A stretch of DNA of 64,000 nucleotides from Coenobita brevimanus (Eukaryota > Arthropoda > Malacostraca > Decapoda > Coenobitidae). Both the position numbers and the translations under genes were made by a program. Under the pieces are notes generated by a model that did not search any database, was not told where the DNA came from, and worked only from the letters and a program-made list of their open reading frames with translations. The DNA is taken from the NCBI GenBank assembly GCA_032717465.1, contig JAVRFU010000129.1, forward strand, positions 12,501-76,500, in the 5' to 3' direction. This document shows positions 33,178 through 44,027 of this stretch, in pieces; positions within the stretch are counted from its first letter, which is position 1; the number at the start of each line of letters is the position of its first letter.

Positions 33178-33365
33178 TGGCCCAAATTTTCGTCCTTTTG
33201 CAGCTTACTTCACATGGATCATTGGAAGAGACGGACAACGCTACGGCTTCCTTTCCATACCACTTTTTGTGACTTACGTTTTCTAGCATTAATCTATTCC
33301 TACAACTCAGCATTCAGGTTGGAGGAATGGAAAATTTGAGCCAAGTTAGAGTAAAACGAGTACAG
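33178..33365 (-). repeat. Repeat D (MITE-like), copy 4, reverse orientation
   Basis: Ends AAGTGGCCCAAATTTTCG and (on the other strand) AACTTGGCTCAAATTTTCC form imperfect terminal inverted repeats of about 18 bases, the clearest of all copies. The internal order matches the other copies in reverse. Confidence 0.75.
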
Positions 33366-33414
33366 AATTATAGTCGTGGGGCACGCCTCTGAGGTTGATA
33401 TTATATGAGACGCA

Positions 33415-33505
33415 TGTGATTCGTGTATAATATGTTCGTGTATAATAACATTCGTGTATAATATATTCGTGCTTATTATATTGATTCGTGCATAATATGA
33501 TACGA
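33415..33505. repeat. attcgtgtataatat short tandem repeat
   Basis: Five imperfect copies of a roughly 15-base word. Confidence 0.8.
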
Positions 33506-35364
33506 AATCGGTCGCGCTGTTGAATGGTAAGTTGCCAGGGTATGATAATGACAACCTCAGGGTCGTGAGCCGCGAGTATAGAAAAAGCCAAACAGCATAC
33601 CTTTGGAAGGTGCAGCGGGAACAAGGCGAGATCACAGGCAGGAGGACAATGGCAAGAAAATGCAGCAAAATCTATCCACCAGCTTATGAAGTGACGCCAA
33701 CAACTCTCGTGCCTCACAGTCGATTCAAACGCCAGTCCACTTTATCAATAAACACCTGTGATTCTAGAGTATTGTAACAGAAAATCAAATAATCGCGAAG
33801 ACGTGATGTGCTGATGCACTCTCTCCACGGAGTCTATCTCTGAGCTACTGTTTATTATTTGCTCATCACAATGCTTCGAAATTGATGAGCCTCTCGCTCG
33901 GACATGACGGCTGACTGAACCTTTATCTTTGTCTTGTACCCCTGACCTTTTACTGAATGCTATTAAAACAAAAAAAAATTACTTCATCCTAACCTAACTC
34001 AAAGTCTAATGACAGAGATAATCTGCTCGCTTGACTTCCTCGCGCACGTTTTGTGACGCAACAGATTAAGTCGGGGTGGGCTTCCTATTCAGAGAAAGCA
34101 GTAAAATGGATGGGTAACTGCGAACAATTAGTCACTGTCCGCTGACTCTTCCTGCTTGGATTCCAGCGACAACGTTCCCGAGTTCGTAAGGGTTTGTTTA
34201 GAATAGTAAATTCAAAATCTAAATAAAGAAATAAGATAATCTGCTGACTTTTCCTTATAATCTTGCTAACAGACAGGCTGGCAGGCAGGGAGGCAGAAAA
34301 GGCAGAGAGGCAGGCGGTCAGGTAGACAGACTGATAGATAGATAGATAAACCTGGCCAAACACATACCTTCATCGGGCTTTCTCGGTTGACTGTAATAAC
34401 ATCCACTAGTAGCAGAAACAACGATTTTTTTTTCTGGTCGCTTTTCTGATTACATATTTTGTTTTCAGCCATACTCGTACCAGATCACGTCAGTTAACAA
34501 TGATGTGCGTATCTGAGGATTAATAAAGCTTTAGTTTCACTCTGTATATGAGAAAAAAGGCAGTGAAAACATCGATAGTACCCCCGAACAGTCCAATACC
34601 ACAGCCTTCTCCCACTGGCCTCTGTCTACGTTTTTTTCCTTTAACCATTCTTATCCTCAATGGAGAGTTGTGGCAGACTCCTGTATTCCATAAACTAGCA
34701 TGTTATTCGCTCTACGTACAGAGAATTATGCGAAAATCTTGCACGTCATTCGCCACGAGATTTTGGGTAAAGAGATTTTGAAGTGATGTTGGGTGTGGGA
34801 ACTCTCTATCTTGACTGCTTTTGGGCTGGGAGTTTACTGTTAGTTAATAACGAAAAGGGTAATTACACAAAATACCAGTTATTGGATGTCATGCTCAGAT
34901 GAGGAGAGAAACTCAGGCATAATTGTATTTCACGTTAATTTGTATCAACATCTACACTTCCTGACTCTGGAAAGATTATGTTAGATCGTTTCGAAGACTG
35001 GTGAGTAGAGAGGGACTGGCGGGGATGTGTGGTGGTGTGGGGCGGGATATGGTGACACACTGCAGTAAAGAAATGCCACATAGCTCTCTGTTGGCTACTC
35101 CTGTTACTGGCCGTTCGTCTCCCCTGCGCATGGATTAATATCTTAGTTAACCGTCACTGCCACTGATTTACCGTATTAAATAAAACCGTCTTGAGATAGT
35201 AAGAATAAAATAAAAGACGTATGATCCAGGATTCACTGGGGTAATCATATCACAACCAGGGTCTTCTATGCCATATTCTACTGCATGTGACTTTGGAGAC
35301 ATTGTGAGGTGTGGATATGTGGAAGTGCAGCTATGTGCAGGTGTGTGTGTGTGTGTGTGTGTGT
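33506..35364. other. Unassigned
   Basis: About 1.9 kb with no convincing gene. Contains a GGCAGGCAGG/GATAGATA run at 34,262-34,346 and (GT)n at 35,341-35,364. An 85-codon frame at 33,520 has no recognisable motif. Confidence 0.45.
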
Positions 35365-35500
35365 TCAAAGGGATATTAACCAGCCTTATCCAAAATATAT
35401 CGTTAAGAAGATCCTTACTTGACTGTGTTACCATGGCAACCTCCCACACCACCACATTTACATCAAGACATTTCCTCACCAGCAAGATCCGTTAGAGAGT

Positions 35501-35504
<4 letters not shown>
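35365..35504. repeat. TGX unit, copy 5 (long form)
   Basis: Starts ttcaaagggatattaacc and ends gttagagagtatttt, with (GT)n on both sides (the right tract to 35,556). X-box GTTACCATGGCAAC at 35,427-35,440. Confidence 0.9.
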
Positions 35505-35558
<54 letters not shown>

Positions 35559-35585
35559 GAGATATGGTTATATCTAAGGCGGATC

Positions 35586-36272
35586 TTTTTTTTTTTTTTT
35601 TTTTTTTGTGATATTTGCCTCACAATAAGGTGAGGACACGGACAAACAGAGAGCCCGTCAGAGGAATGGCAAAAAAAAGCTCTCAAACGAGAGCATAGCG
35701 GTGACAAAAAACTGCAAGACGAAGCAGCAAGGCAGGACAAGATCAGGCGTGGCTCAGCAGTTAAGAGAGCAGTCTGGTGGCGATGTAGTTGACGAGGGCA
35801 GCACGTGGTGGATCTAACTCGATGCCCTCACGGATGGCGGCTTCCTCAGATGGAGAGATGGAGTTGGAAATGTATGCCTCACGGATCTTCTGATACAAAG
35901 TCTGATAGACGAGAGGCAGTGTATCAGCGTCGTTGATCGGATCCGTGAGGCAGCAGAGTAGCTCTTCCAGGTCCGCATCCGTGCGGGCATCGAGATCACG
36001 AGTCCCTGAGAGTGGTGGAAGGAGGGCCTCGATCCGGCGAGCAACGGAGGAGGGGTCGCTCTTGGTCTTTCCCCCTTTCTTCTTTTGTTTCTTCCTCTTC
36101 TCCTTGGGTGGAGGGGGAGAAGAAGAGAGAGCGATGGCGGCAGGCGGTGGTGAAGGTGGAAGAGGCTCCTCCACTTCGTCAGGAGCAGATGGAGGGGGCA
36201 AGGAGGAGGGATCCGCGCGTCCAGGTGTACTAGAGGGACGGGGGACGAGACACGCTCCTCCTCAGCTCCTGA
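35586..36272 (-). mobile_element. Cold-shock-domain retroposon, copy 1 (5'-truncated)
   Basis: On the minus strand this is a 3' part of the same element as 38,901-40,359, ending in a poly(A) tail (plus-strand T run 35,586-35,607). Homology to copy 2 stops at 36,272, so the cold-shock domain itself is missing here. It interrupts block C right after atctaaggcggatc; blocks A and B read on without it. I could not confirm a target duplication. Confidence 0.8.
35761..36201 (-). pseudogene. C-terminal half of the cold-shock retroposon protein
   Basis: An open frame of 146 codons, truncated at its 5' end by the insertion. It has a Pro/Ser-rich segment, a basic cluster (KEKRKKQKKKGGKTK, a likely nuclear signal), then a predicted helical domain beginning SSVARRIEALLPPLSG and ending YIATRLLS with TAA 35,763-35,761. 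The same domain ends copy 2 with only a few substitutions. I do not recognise the domain. Confidence 0.6.
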
Positions 36273-36669
36273 TGGATTACAGGCTTACGTAGCGCTTCTC
36301 CAGCAGTCCACCATTCTCCTCTCGGGGGAGAGGGAAGAAAGTCAGGAACGTTTGTATAACTGTGAGTATAAAAACAGAGGGACGACAAGGCTGGCTGAAC
36401 GAGAAAGAGAAAGAAATTACCGTGAGGAACTGAAGTTTAATATAAATAATCCGTAGACGAGTAAAAAAAAAAAAAAATGATGAAAATATGAAAATACGTA
36501 AAGGGAAAAGGAAAAGGATATGAAACTTGACTGGAATATGGGAATCGGAAACGAGACGATGAAGTGAGGCTACAAGGAAAGATGAGTCGAAAAAAGAAAT
36601 TGAGATATGTATAGAAAAGTGAAAGGAAAATGTAGGTTGACCAGAGAAGGACAATGCTATGGTGCACGG
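36273..36669. other. Unassigned purine-rich DNA
   Basis: Purine-rich plus strand with an A run at 36,463-36,478. No gene seen. Confidence 0.5.
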
Positions 36670-37245
36670 ATCCCTCTTAACCATATCTAATCTGTACTAA
36701 TCTCACTAATCCTACCCATAATTAACCTATTTCACCTTCACCAACCCAAATCAACCTAATCACATCTAAACCGATTTAATTAAGCCCAGTCTCACCTAAA
36801 TTATCAATATTTGCTCGAATTGAACCCTGCCAAACCTCGAATGACCTAATCCAACCTAAATTAACCCAACCTAATCTAAATTAACCTCACCTAACCCAGT
36901 CTAATTGTATTTAACCTCACAATTTCCCCTAACCTCCTCATACCTAACCTAACCAATTCTGACGCAGCCTAACCGCATCTAACCCTACCTAATCCTACCC
37001 AGTCTCACTTAACCATACCATACCTGACCTAACCCAACCCAGTCAAGCCTAAAATGACCTAATCCAACCGAACCTAACCCAGCCTAACCCAACCAAATAA
37101 AACCCAACAAAAAACCTATCAAAACCGACGTATTCTAAAGCAATCTAACCTAATCCGTCTATATCTAGTCGAACTGAAGCCAACCCAACCAAAAATTACC
37201 TAATCAGACCAAACCCTGCCCAAAGTGACCTAACCTAACTTTCGG
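36670..37245. repeat. Degenerate CCTAA telomere-like array (block C)
   Basis: Five-base-phased words cctaa, cctaac, ccaacctaa and cccagtcta over about 570 bases. CCTAA is the C-strand of the arthropod telomere repeat TTAGG. The array is too degenerate for a functional telomere and recurs in blocks A and B. Confidence 0.75.
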
Positions 37246-37392
37246 TCGCCCATGAAATCGCTTTATAAGAAATTATGCTCTCTGAAAGTCTACGGGTGTA
37301 AAAGTCCAAGTTTCGCCTGTTCTGTGTACATAAGTTTGTGTGTGTGTTTATTTAGAAGTGTCTGAGATGTGTACTACAGGGAAAAATTTACA

Positions 37393-37393
<1 letters not shown>

Positions 37394-37436
<43 letters not shown>

Positions 37437-37522
37437 TTAAAAAATTGGGTACACAATCGGCACGATGCTTCCTTCTAATGTAGTACAGACAAAAAACGAG
37501 AGAGAGAGAGAGAGAGAGAGAA
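37394..37522. repeat. Inverted (CT)n / (GA)n pair (block C)
   Basis: (CT)n to about 37,433, a 67-base spacer, then (GA)n 37,500-37,522. The two arms are complementary. The same arrangement is kept in blocks A and B with different lengths. Confidence 0.9.
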
Positions 37523-37968
37523 TCCTCCCGTAGATAATTAGGTCCAACTGCTAGTGTTGTGTTGAATGGAAGAGGCAGTATATAACAGCCCTCCCTCCCG
37601 CCCTCCTTCCTGTCTCCTGTTTATAATCCTCTGTTGTTTTTTCTATTGTTTTGGCCCACTGTTACAGTCAAAACAAAAGACAATGACCAGAAATGACTCC
37701 CGTAGTGTCCAACGCTCCGTCAGATAGAGGAGACAATCAAGGCAATCAACACAGCCTGATCTCCTGCCCTCCTTGTTGTCTTTTGTTTTTAAGGCCCTAC
37801 TGTTTTTCGTATAGTGTTTTTCTGGCCCAGTGGTGCTTTTTCCTGTACATTGCTTTGGTGTGTGTTTTGTAATGTGGCCTAAAACTTGAGTCCCTTCCAC
37901 TTGGTACTCTGTCTGAGGTTTAAGTGACTGGATGTGTTTTGTTCCTATTTCTGTCTGCATCCTCGTAC

Positions 37969-38028
<60 letters not shown>

Positions 38029-38180
38029 GGATAGGATACTTTTCTTAAGTGGGCGAATCGAGTGAGAACACAATACTTCATCTAAAATTTGGCATCAATA
38101 AGTAAAACTCTTGCCCAGTATGGCTTGTAAAATTGCCCTGCTTTGAGGAACACCAAAGCATTGTCTCCTTTCCAGCTATT

Positions 38181-38222
<42 letters not shown>

Positions 38223-38343
38223 CCCATAGAGCCAAGTATAGCCGAGAAACACCCAAAACTTTTCTGCTAGACAAGAACAGAGCATCATTATTTTTTCTCT
38301 GCTCAGCTGTTGTGCCGGTCATGGCATGTCGTGGCTTTCTTAA

Positions 38344-38537
38344 GGGTTATATCAAGACCTGCCACTTCAAGCAGACCCTCTTAACTAAATAAAATCGTCT
38401 GGAAATAGCTAGAATAATAAAATGTCAGGGAATAAGAGGGTTAATACTCAGACAATATTTTCAGCTCTGGAAAGAAGTAAACACATGACACCATAGCCTA
38501 AGTACGGGTCACTGAGCATAAAAGGGCACTGGGGTTG

Positions 38538-38608
<71 letters not shown>

Positions 38609-38794
38609 TGTAGTTGTGTAACAGTACTATACAGCCAGACACAAAAACTTCACCCAATATTTCACCTCATCTCTTCTACTTTTTACTTCCCTCTGTTGCC
38701 TAATATTCCTAAGCTGGGAGAGGCTTCGTATGCTTCTCCCCCTAATCATTCCCTCTGATACAATACAGGAAAGTGACGGATTTCCCCCGCACAC

Positions 38795-38832
<38 letters not shown>

Positions 38833-38889
38833 AGTGTTAAGTGGGAGCAGCAGAATACCAGGCAGAACTTTCATGTCTCTTAAGTGTAC
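38344..38889. other. Unassigned; microsatellites and repeat G scrap
   Basis: Repeat G word near 38,388-38,445 (aataaaatcgtctgg), (TG)n 38,540-38,603 and (CT)n 38,797-38,831. No gene. Confidence 0.6.
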
Positions 38890-38900
38890 CTCGTTTCATT
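38890..38900. other. 11-bp target site duplication, left
   Basis: CTCGTTTCATT here and at 40,360-40,370, exactly bracketing the cold-shock-domain retroposon. Confidence 0.9.
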
Positions 38901-40359
38901 GTTGTTGTTGTTGTGATATTTGCCTCACAACATGGTGAGGACACGGGCAAACATAGAGCCCGTCAGAGAAGTGGCATAAAGTAGCTCTCAAACGAGAGCA
39001 TAGCGGTGACAAAAACTGCAAGACGAAGCAGCAAGGCAGGACAAGATCAGGCGTGGCTCAGCAGTTACGAGAGCAGTCTGGTGGCGATATAGTTGACGAG
39101 GGCAGCACGTGGTGGATCAAACCCGATGTCCTCACGGATGGCGGCTTCCTCAGATGGAGAGAGGGAGTTGGAGATGTATGCCTCACGGATCTTCTGATAC
39201 AAAGTCTGGTAGACGAGAGGCAGTGTATCTTCGTCGTTGATCGGATCCGTGAGGCAGAAGAGTAGCTCTTCCAGGTCCGCATCCGTGCGGGCATCGAGAT
39301 CACGAGTCCCTGAGAGTGGTGGAAGGAGGGCCTCGATCCGGCGAGCAACGGAGGAGGGGTCACTCTTGGTCTTTCCCCCTTTCTTCTTTTGTTTCTTCCT
39401 CTTCTCCTTAGGTGGAAGGGGGAGAAGAAGAGAGAGCGATGGCGGCAGGCAGTGGTGAAGGTGGAAGAGGCTCCTCCACTTCGTCAGGAGCAGATGGAGA
39501 GGGCACGGAGGAGGGCTCCGCTGCGTCCAGATGTACTAGAGGGACGGGGGACGAGACACGCTCCTCCTCAGCTCCTGACGAAGGGAGGTGGACCTCCACG
39601 ACAGTCTCCCCATGCTCAATATCCATGGCCTGTGACGGTTCCGGGTCGGTGATCGAAGGTTCAATGGTGGTGGCGCCAGTCGTCCGGTTGAGAGGGGCAT
39701 CCAAACACAGCCGTTTTCGCGGTGTCGTGCGAGGTGGTGGTGGCTGCTGTCGCCGGGCCTGACGCTCCTGACGAGGGGGAGACGAGGATCGCGGGTGAAG
39801 CTTCGGGGAATAGCAAGGCGTGGAAGGCCGTTCTCCTCAAAGATCTGAGGAAGGAGAACAGCCAGAACCGCCTTGCTACCCCCACTAAAAGCCTCAGCCG
39901 TCGCGATACACATCGCAACGAGTGTGTTTGTGTTGCCAGCACTTCCAGGACCCTTTGGCTGGCGTCTCTGGGCAGGGTGACGCCGCCGTGCACGGGCAGA
40001 GCCCTGCACAGCAACACCACCCGGCCCAGTGACGTCCTTAGCCTCGGGACCCTTGGAAGCCTGTACAACACGAAACTCCACCGTCTCTCCCTCGGCAAGT
40101 GAGCGCTGGAAATGCCGTGGATTTGGTGCAACGATCCCAGAAGCGTGCACGAAAACATCAGCGCCAGTGTCCCGGCGTTTGATGAAACCGTAACACGATC
40201 TCACGTTGAACCAATTCACGGTTCCCTGGATGGAAGTGGCTCCTGGCGGCACGGATCTGCTGTTTGGTGCCCCCCTCAACGGGTCGCAGGCACGAGCAGA
40301 GTCGCTGGAAGTCTCGGGCATAGTGACGACTGGCCAGGCCAAGCTATGCAAGAGGAGTG
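38901..40359 (-). mobile_element. Cold-shock-domain retroposon, copy 2, complete
   Basis: A 1,459-base insertion between perfect 11-bp duplications. On the minus strand it has a 38-base leader, a coding region of 419 codon lengths (40,321-39,065), a 3' untranslated region of about 150 bases, and a short (CAA)n tail. The 3' untranslated region holds a GCTCTC-AAAC-GAGAGC hairpin (38,984-38,999), also present in copy 1. There is no reverse transcriptase, so it was moved in trans. Two independent insertions with different tails (poly(A) and CAA) point to a mobile family and not a single retrocopy. Confidence 0.85.
39065..40321 (-). pseudogene. Y-box-like cold-shock-domain protein of the retroposon
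   Basis: Start at ATG 40,321-40,319 (an upstream ATG lies in the flanking duplication). A short Ser/Pro-rich N-terminus leads to a cold-shock domain, about residues 31-108: GTVNWFNVRSCYGFIKRRD (RNP1 region), DVFVHAS (RNP2), then GETVEFRVV and DVTGPGGVAVQGS, the pattern of animal Y-box proteins, which bind mRNA and single-stranded DNA. An Arg-rich stretch, a hydrophobic helix (LVAMCIATAEAF), a Pro/basic region, and the helical C-terminal domain seen in copy 1 follow. Compensating frameshifts lie near 39,780 and 39,415 (an extra A relative to copy 1). It is probably inactive as it stands. Confidence 0.75.
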
Positions 40360-40370
40360 CTCGTTTCATT

Positions 40371-41247
40371 CACTGTCCTAGAATTCGAGGATTGAGGGTG
40401 TGCGGTGTGGCTAATGTGGTACACAACCCTTTCACTACGAGTACTGTAATCTTATTCGTGCAATCTCCAGACGATTTTATCCAGCTTAAAGGGAATTTGT
40501 CGAACTGGAGGGGTTATATCTAGCCTTCATTAACCCCTTCGCCACTAAGGGTCTTTTCCAAGTTTAAAATCGTCTTGAGAGAGAGAGAGACAGAGAGACA
40601 GACAGAGACAGACAGAGAGACAGAAATAGACAGACAGAATTAAAATAAAACTGTCATCGGACTGAAGGAGTTAACCAGTTTCTATGACCAACGCCAGACG
40701 AGTTTATTCAGCCGAGGGACAATTTTTTTTTTTTCTTAAGCATGGAAGAAGGAACTGCGGCTAAACGGTGGAAAACTCTCTCTTATAAACTTTTTTTTCC
40801 TTTTCCGTGATAACAAATTTAACCCTTTCAATTCGGCGGGGTATTTTTTTATGCATTCATGCTGGAGAGCAGATTTGACTAGTAACCAAGGAGACTCATT
40901 TCTATCTCTTAACTGAGGCCCACTGAATTTCACGCAACCACGACTTAGCATTCTCTTTGTGGGAGTGGTCTGGTTCCGTCAGATGAAAACAAACAGACTA
41001 TAATAACAAGAATAAACTTAATAAAAAGAATGGACATTACCGGGATTCAAGGCATTAACCCGGGAAGATTTCACTCAGTAGCGGGAAATTCGCACGTGTA
41101 GTAACAGCGTGACTGAATCTGGCACCTCCCCGGACTCCCAGATACGATAGGATCACGTCTTTTCCGTTTTATTCTCGCTGGGCAGAAGAGAGCGAGGTGG
41201 AGGGGTGCTGTCAGGTGAACCCGTCTGACCTACGCTGAAGACGTGGT
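40371..41247. other. Unassigned; repeat G scraps and (GA/GACA)n
   Basis: Degenerate repeat G words near 40,470-40,560 and 40,690-40,720 (cagacgattttatccagc, cagacgagtttattcagc) and a GAGACAGACAG tract 40,577-40,640. No gene. Confidence 0.6.
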
Positions 41248-41430
41248 TAGAAAGTCTCCATTAACCCCTTCTATATGCAAGCGTTTTTCAGTGTCGGTAT
41301 ATCGACCAGAAAGTCTCTATTAATCCCATCTATATGCAAACGTTATTCGGTATCTGTAAATTTGTTAGAAGGCCCCCATTAATCCTTTCTATATACAAAC
41401 GTTTCTCGGCATCGGTATCTTCTTATCACC
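41248..41430. repeat. Tandem repeat of about 61 bp, three copies
   Basis: gaaagtctccattaacccc then ttctatatgcaagcgtttttc, repeated three times with growing divergence. Confidence 0.8.
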
Positions 41431-41569
41431 CACACGTTTTCATTCAGCTTAGACCAGGCCTCTTCTAATTTGTCTTCGAGTATTATAGTAAGATACCTGA
41501 ATCTAGGAAAGGCTGGCTACAAATCTATCGTCTCCAGGTCATTCTATCCTTTGCCATCCCGCTTCCTTC

Positions 41570-41765
41570 TCTCCAGTTTACACCCTCCTCACTCATCTAC
41601 CTCTCCACCCGACCCCTCCATCTCATCCTCGGTTTCTCCTACACCCCCTCCACCCTCACCCCACTCACATACTCTCCTAGTCAGTCTCGCATTCTCCATT
41701 CTCTCTAAAAACACCAGCACATCCACAGCGCCACCACAACGTTCCATATCTTCTACCTCTATGGT
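41570..41765 (-). mobile_element. LINE-B fragment
   Basis: Complement of the LINE-B C-terminal coding region (ccatctcatcctcgg, ccaccacaacgttcc). Diverged. Confidence 0.65.
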
Positions 41766-41772
41766 TGTAGGG

Positions 41773-42006
41773 GGGCTTGGGTAGGGGGATAAGGAAAGGG
41801 GAGGGGTGGAGGAAGGGGAGTATGGGGGGGTCAGTGTCTGAGGCGGGGGTGCTGGATATGAGGATGGCGGGTTATTACGTGGCTGCCGTGATCTTGATAA
41901 TGGGTGTAGGGGTGGTTTAGAGTCTTAAGTGAATTGCAGGGTGTGAACTAAGTAGTTGATTAATAAAAGGGTCAGTAATAAATAAACTATTGGTGCTTAA
42001 GTGAAC
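41773..42006 (-). mobile_element. LINE-C 3' untranslated fragment (block A)
   Basis: Complement of 30,253-30,487 of LINE-C (ttcacttaagcaccaatagt through ccctacccaag). Confidence 0.88.
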
Positions 42007-42411
42007 CCTCAGCGAAACACGAACATGTTCCGCCCTTGCCATGACGCGAGACTGGTGTGCATTGGTACGCTGTGGGCAAGCCAGGCGCCGCGGAGCTGGG
42101 CGGCGTGCGTCTACACCCTACCTCTAACATTTGGTAACTGAGGCGGTGATCGTTGATTCGTTGGTGTGGCAGCGAGAAGCGGATGAAGAGGTAGACGGCC
42201 TGGCGCCTTGGCCTAACCGAAGCAGATGTACACCACACCATACCAAGAGCAACACTGAGGGTCGCTGACTGGGCATGGGGGTTTTAAATGGGTTGAGGCA
42301 GACAGGTTGACGCCGCATTGGGGGCGGGGCTTGCAATAAAGAAAATTCCCACAAAATGTAGGGGACCCTTATGTAACTTCGACGAATCTTTATACCGTCC
42401 ATTGTCGTTTC

Positions 42412-42448
<37 letters not shown>

Positions 42449-42728
42449 TTACGTTGCCTCATGTTAAAAGGTCCTTTTATTTCTTAATGGCGGTGGTCTA
42501 ATATAAATTTCCATGTGGCTCTATATGTGGACACTCAGTGGATTGTGTTTTCCATTTTTTCCTCCTAATCTATAGTTTATCACATCTTTCCTGGCTTATT
42601 TCCCAGCGATATCTATACTGCATTCGGATTCTACACTAAGTTATTGGCTGCATAATCAGTTGCTTTGTACTGTGATCGTATCGTATCTTTTATAAAAGCT
42701 CCAATAAGCTTGCATGCGTCGGTCTTAG

Positions 42729-42872
42729 TCACATGATGGCTCTCCACGCTGCTTGATCTCTGGCAGCCTCCCTATTCAGTCCCTTATCCCTGAGGTCACA
42801 CTCTATGACCTCGTCTCAGGTCTTTTTCGGTCTGCCTCTCGCAACCCTACCCCCGACGTTCACACTTCTTAC
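42729..42872 (-). pseudogene. LINE-D C-terminus in block A
   Basis: 48 codons ending QAAWRAIM and TGA, with GRPKKT followed by TGA where Trp is expected. Same fragment as in blocks C and B. Confidence 0.65.
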
Positions 42873-42931
42873 TGTAGATTCATAATATCTGAATGTTTCT
42901 TGTCTGCTTCTTATCATTTGTAGAGGTTCCC

Positions 42932-42939
<8 letters not shown>

Positions 42940-43020
<81 letters not shown>
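42940..43020. repeat. (TG)n microsatellite
   Basis: Abuts the 3' end of the CR1-like fragment. Confidence 0.97.
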
Positions 43021-43022
<2 letters not shown>

Positions 43023-43734
43023 CTTAGCTAATTGTATCTTTACAGGAATGAGTCAAGCTCGTACTGTCCCGTGTCTTAAACCATATTAATTGTACATATC
43101 CTTAAATTTGTGAATTGTTTTGGCACACACTATTTCATTCGGTAGTGCATTCCATTGATCAATTACTCTGTTTGGGAAACTGAATTTCCTTACGTCTTTA
43201 TCACCTCTCTTCTTATGCAGTTTTTTGCAGTGTCCTCTTGCTGATGCTTCTCCATATGTTAAGTAATCATTTATGTCTATTTTCTCCTTCCCTGATATGC
43301 ACTTATATAGCATTATCATGTCACCTCTTTTCCTTCTCTCCTGTAGTGTTGGTAGATTCAGTTTTTTTAGTCTTTCTTCGTAGCTTAGGTCCCTTAAGCT
43401 TGGTATCCATCTTGTAGCGGCCCTTTGAACTTTTTCAATCTTGTCTATGTGCTTTTTGAGATGAGGACTCCAGACTACCAATGCATATTCCAGGGTTGGT
43501 CTAATGAATGATGTTATTATCCTTCTTAGCATGTCTTCATTTATGTATGTGAATGCTATTCTCATATTTGCAAGCAGTGTATACATGTTCCGTACCTTCT
43601 CGCTGATGTGGTCAGCCGGAGATAGTCTGTTATTGATAATCACACCTAGGTCTTTCTCTCTTTCTGATGTGTATAGGGTTTTATTTCCTAACTTATATTC
43701 CCAATCAGGTCTTTTTCCACTTTTACCAAACTTG

Positions 43735-43738
<4 letters not shown>
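43021..43738 (-). pseudogene. CR1-like LINE reverse transcriptase C-terminus (block A)
   Basis: Minus-strand frame intact from the (CA)n tract to TAA at 43,088-43,086. It carries EREKDLGVIINNRLSPADHI, then RPTLEYALVVWSPHLKKHI, IEKVQRAATRWIPSLRDLSY and a GDMIMLYK block. These are the thumb and C-terminal end of CR1/Jockey-type reverse transcriptases; palm motifs are absent, so the copy is 5'-truncated. Both ends meet (CA)n/(TG)n tracts, and the (CA)n is in frame, adding a His-Thr repeat to the open frame. Confidence 0.85.
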
Positions 43739-43740
<2 letters not shown>

Positions 43741-43807
<67 letters not shown>

Positions 43808-43826
43808 CTGTGTGTGTGTGTGTGTG
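43741..43826. repeat. (TG)n microsatellite
   Basis: Between the CR1-like fragment and TGX copy 6. Confidence 0.97.
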
Positions 43827-43977
43827 TTCAAAGGGATAGTAACCAGCCTTATCCAAAATATATCGATAAGAAGATCCTTACTTGACTGGTTGTAGGTGAC
43901 TGTGTTACCATGGCAACCTCCCACACCACCACATTTACATAAAGACATTTCCTCACCAGCATGATCCGTTAGAGAGT

Positions 43978-43982
<5 letters not shown>
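43827..43982. repeat. TGX unit, copy 6 (long form)
   Basis: ttcaaagggatagtaaccag to gttagagagtatttt, flanked by (TG)n. X-box GTTACCATGGCAAC at 43,904-43,917. Confidence 0.9.

Positions 43983-44025
<43 letters not shown>

Positions 44026-44027
<2 letters not shown>

Larger units (their letters stand above)
31383..38343 (+). repeat. Block C, third, interrupted copy of the duplicated block
   Basis: Three parts match blocks A and B in the same order. 31,383-32,290 matches 42,007-42,936; 35,365-35,585 matches 43,827-44,053; 36,670-38,343 matches 45,190-46,740. Between them lie private DNA (32,291-35,364) and a retroposon (35,586-36,272). Divergence from A and B is clearly greater than A from B, so C is the older branch. 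Confidence 0.85.

Noticed and set aside
36670..37245. True telomere or chromosome end
   Set aside because: The CCTAA words are heavily degenerate and interstitial, with unique DNA and retroelements on both sides.
39065..40321. Working single-copy host Y-box gene
   Set aside because: It is intronless, flanked by a perfect target duplication, has two frameshifts, and a truncated second copy exists nearby.
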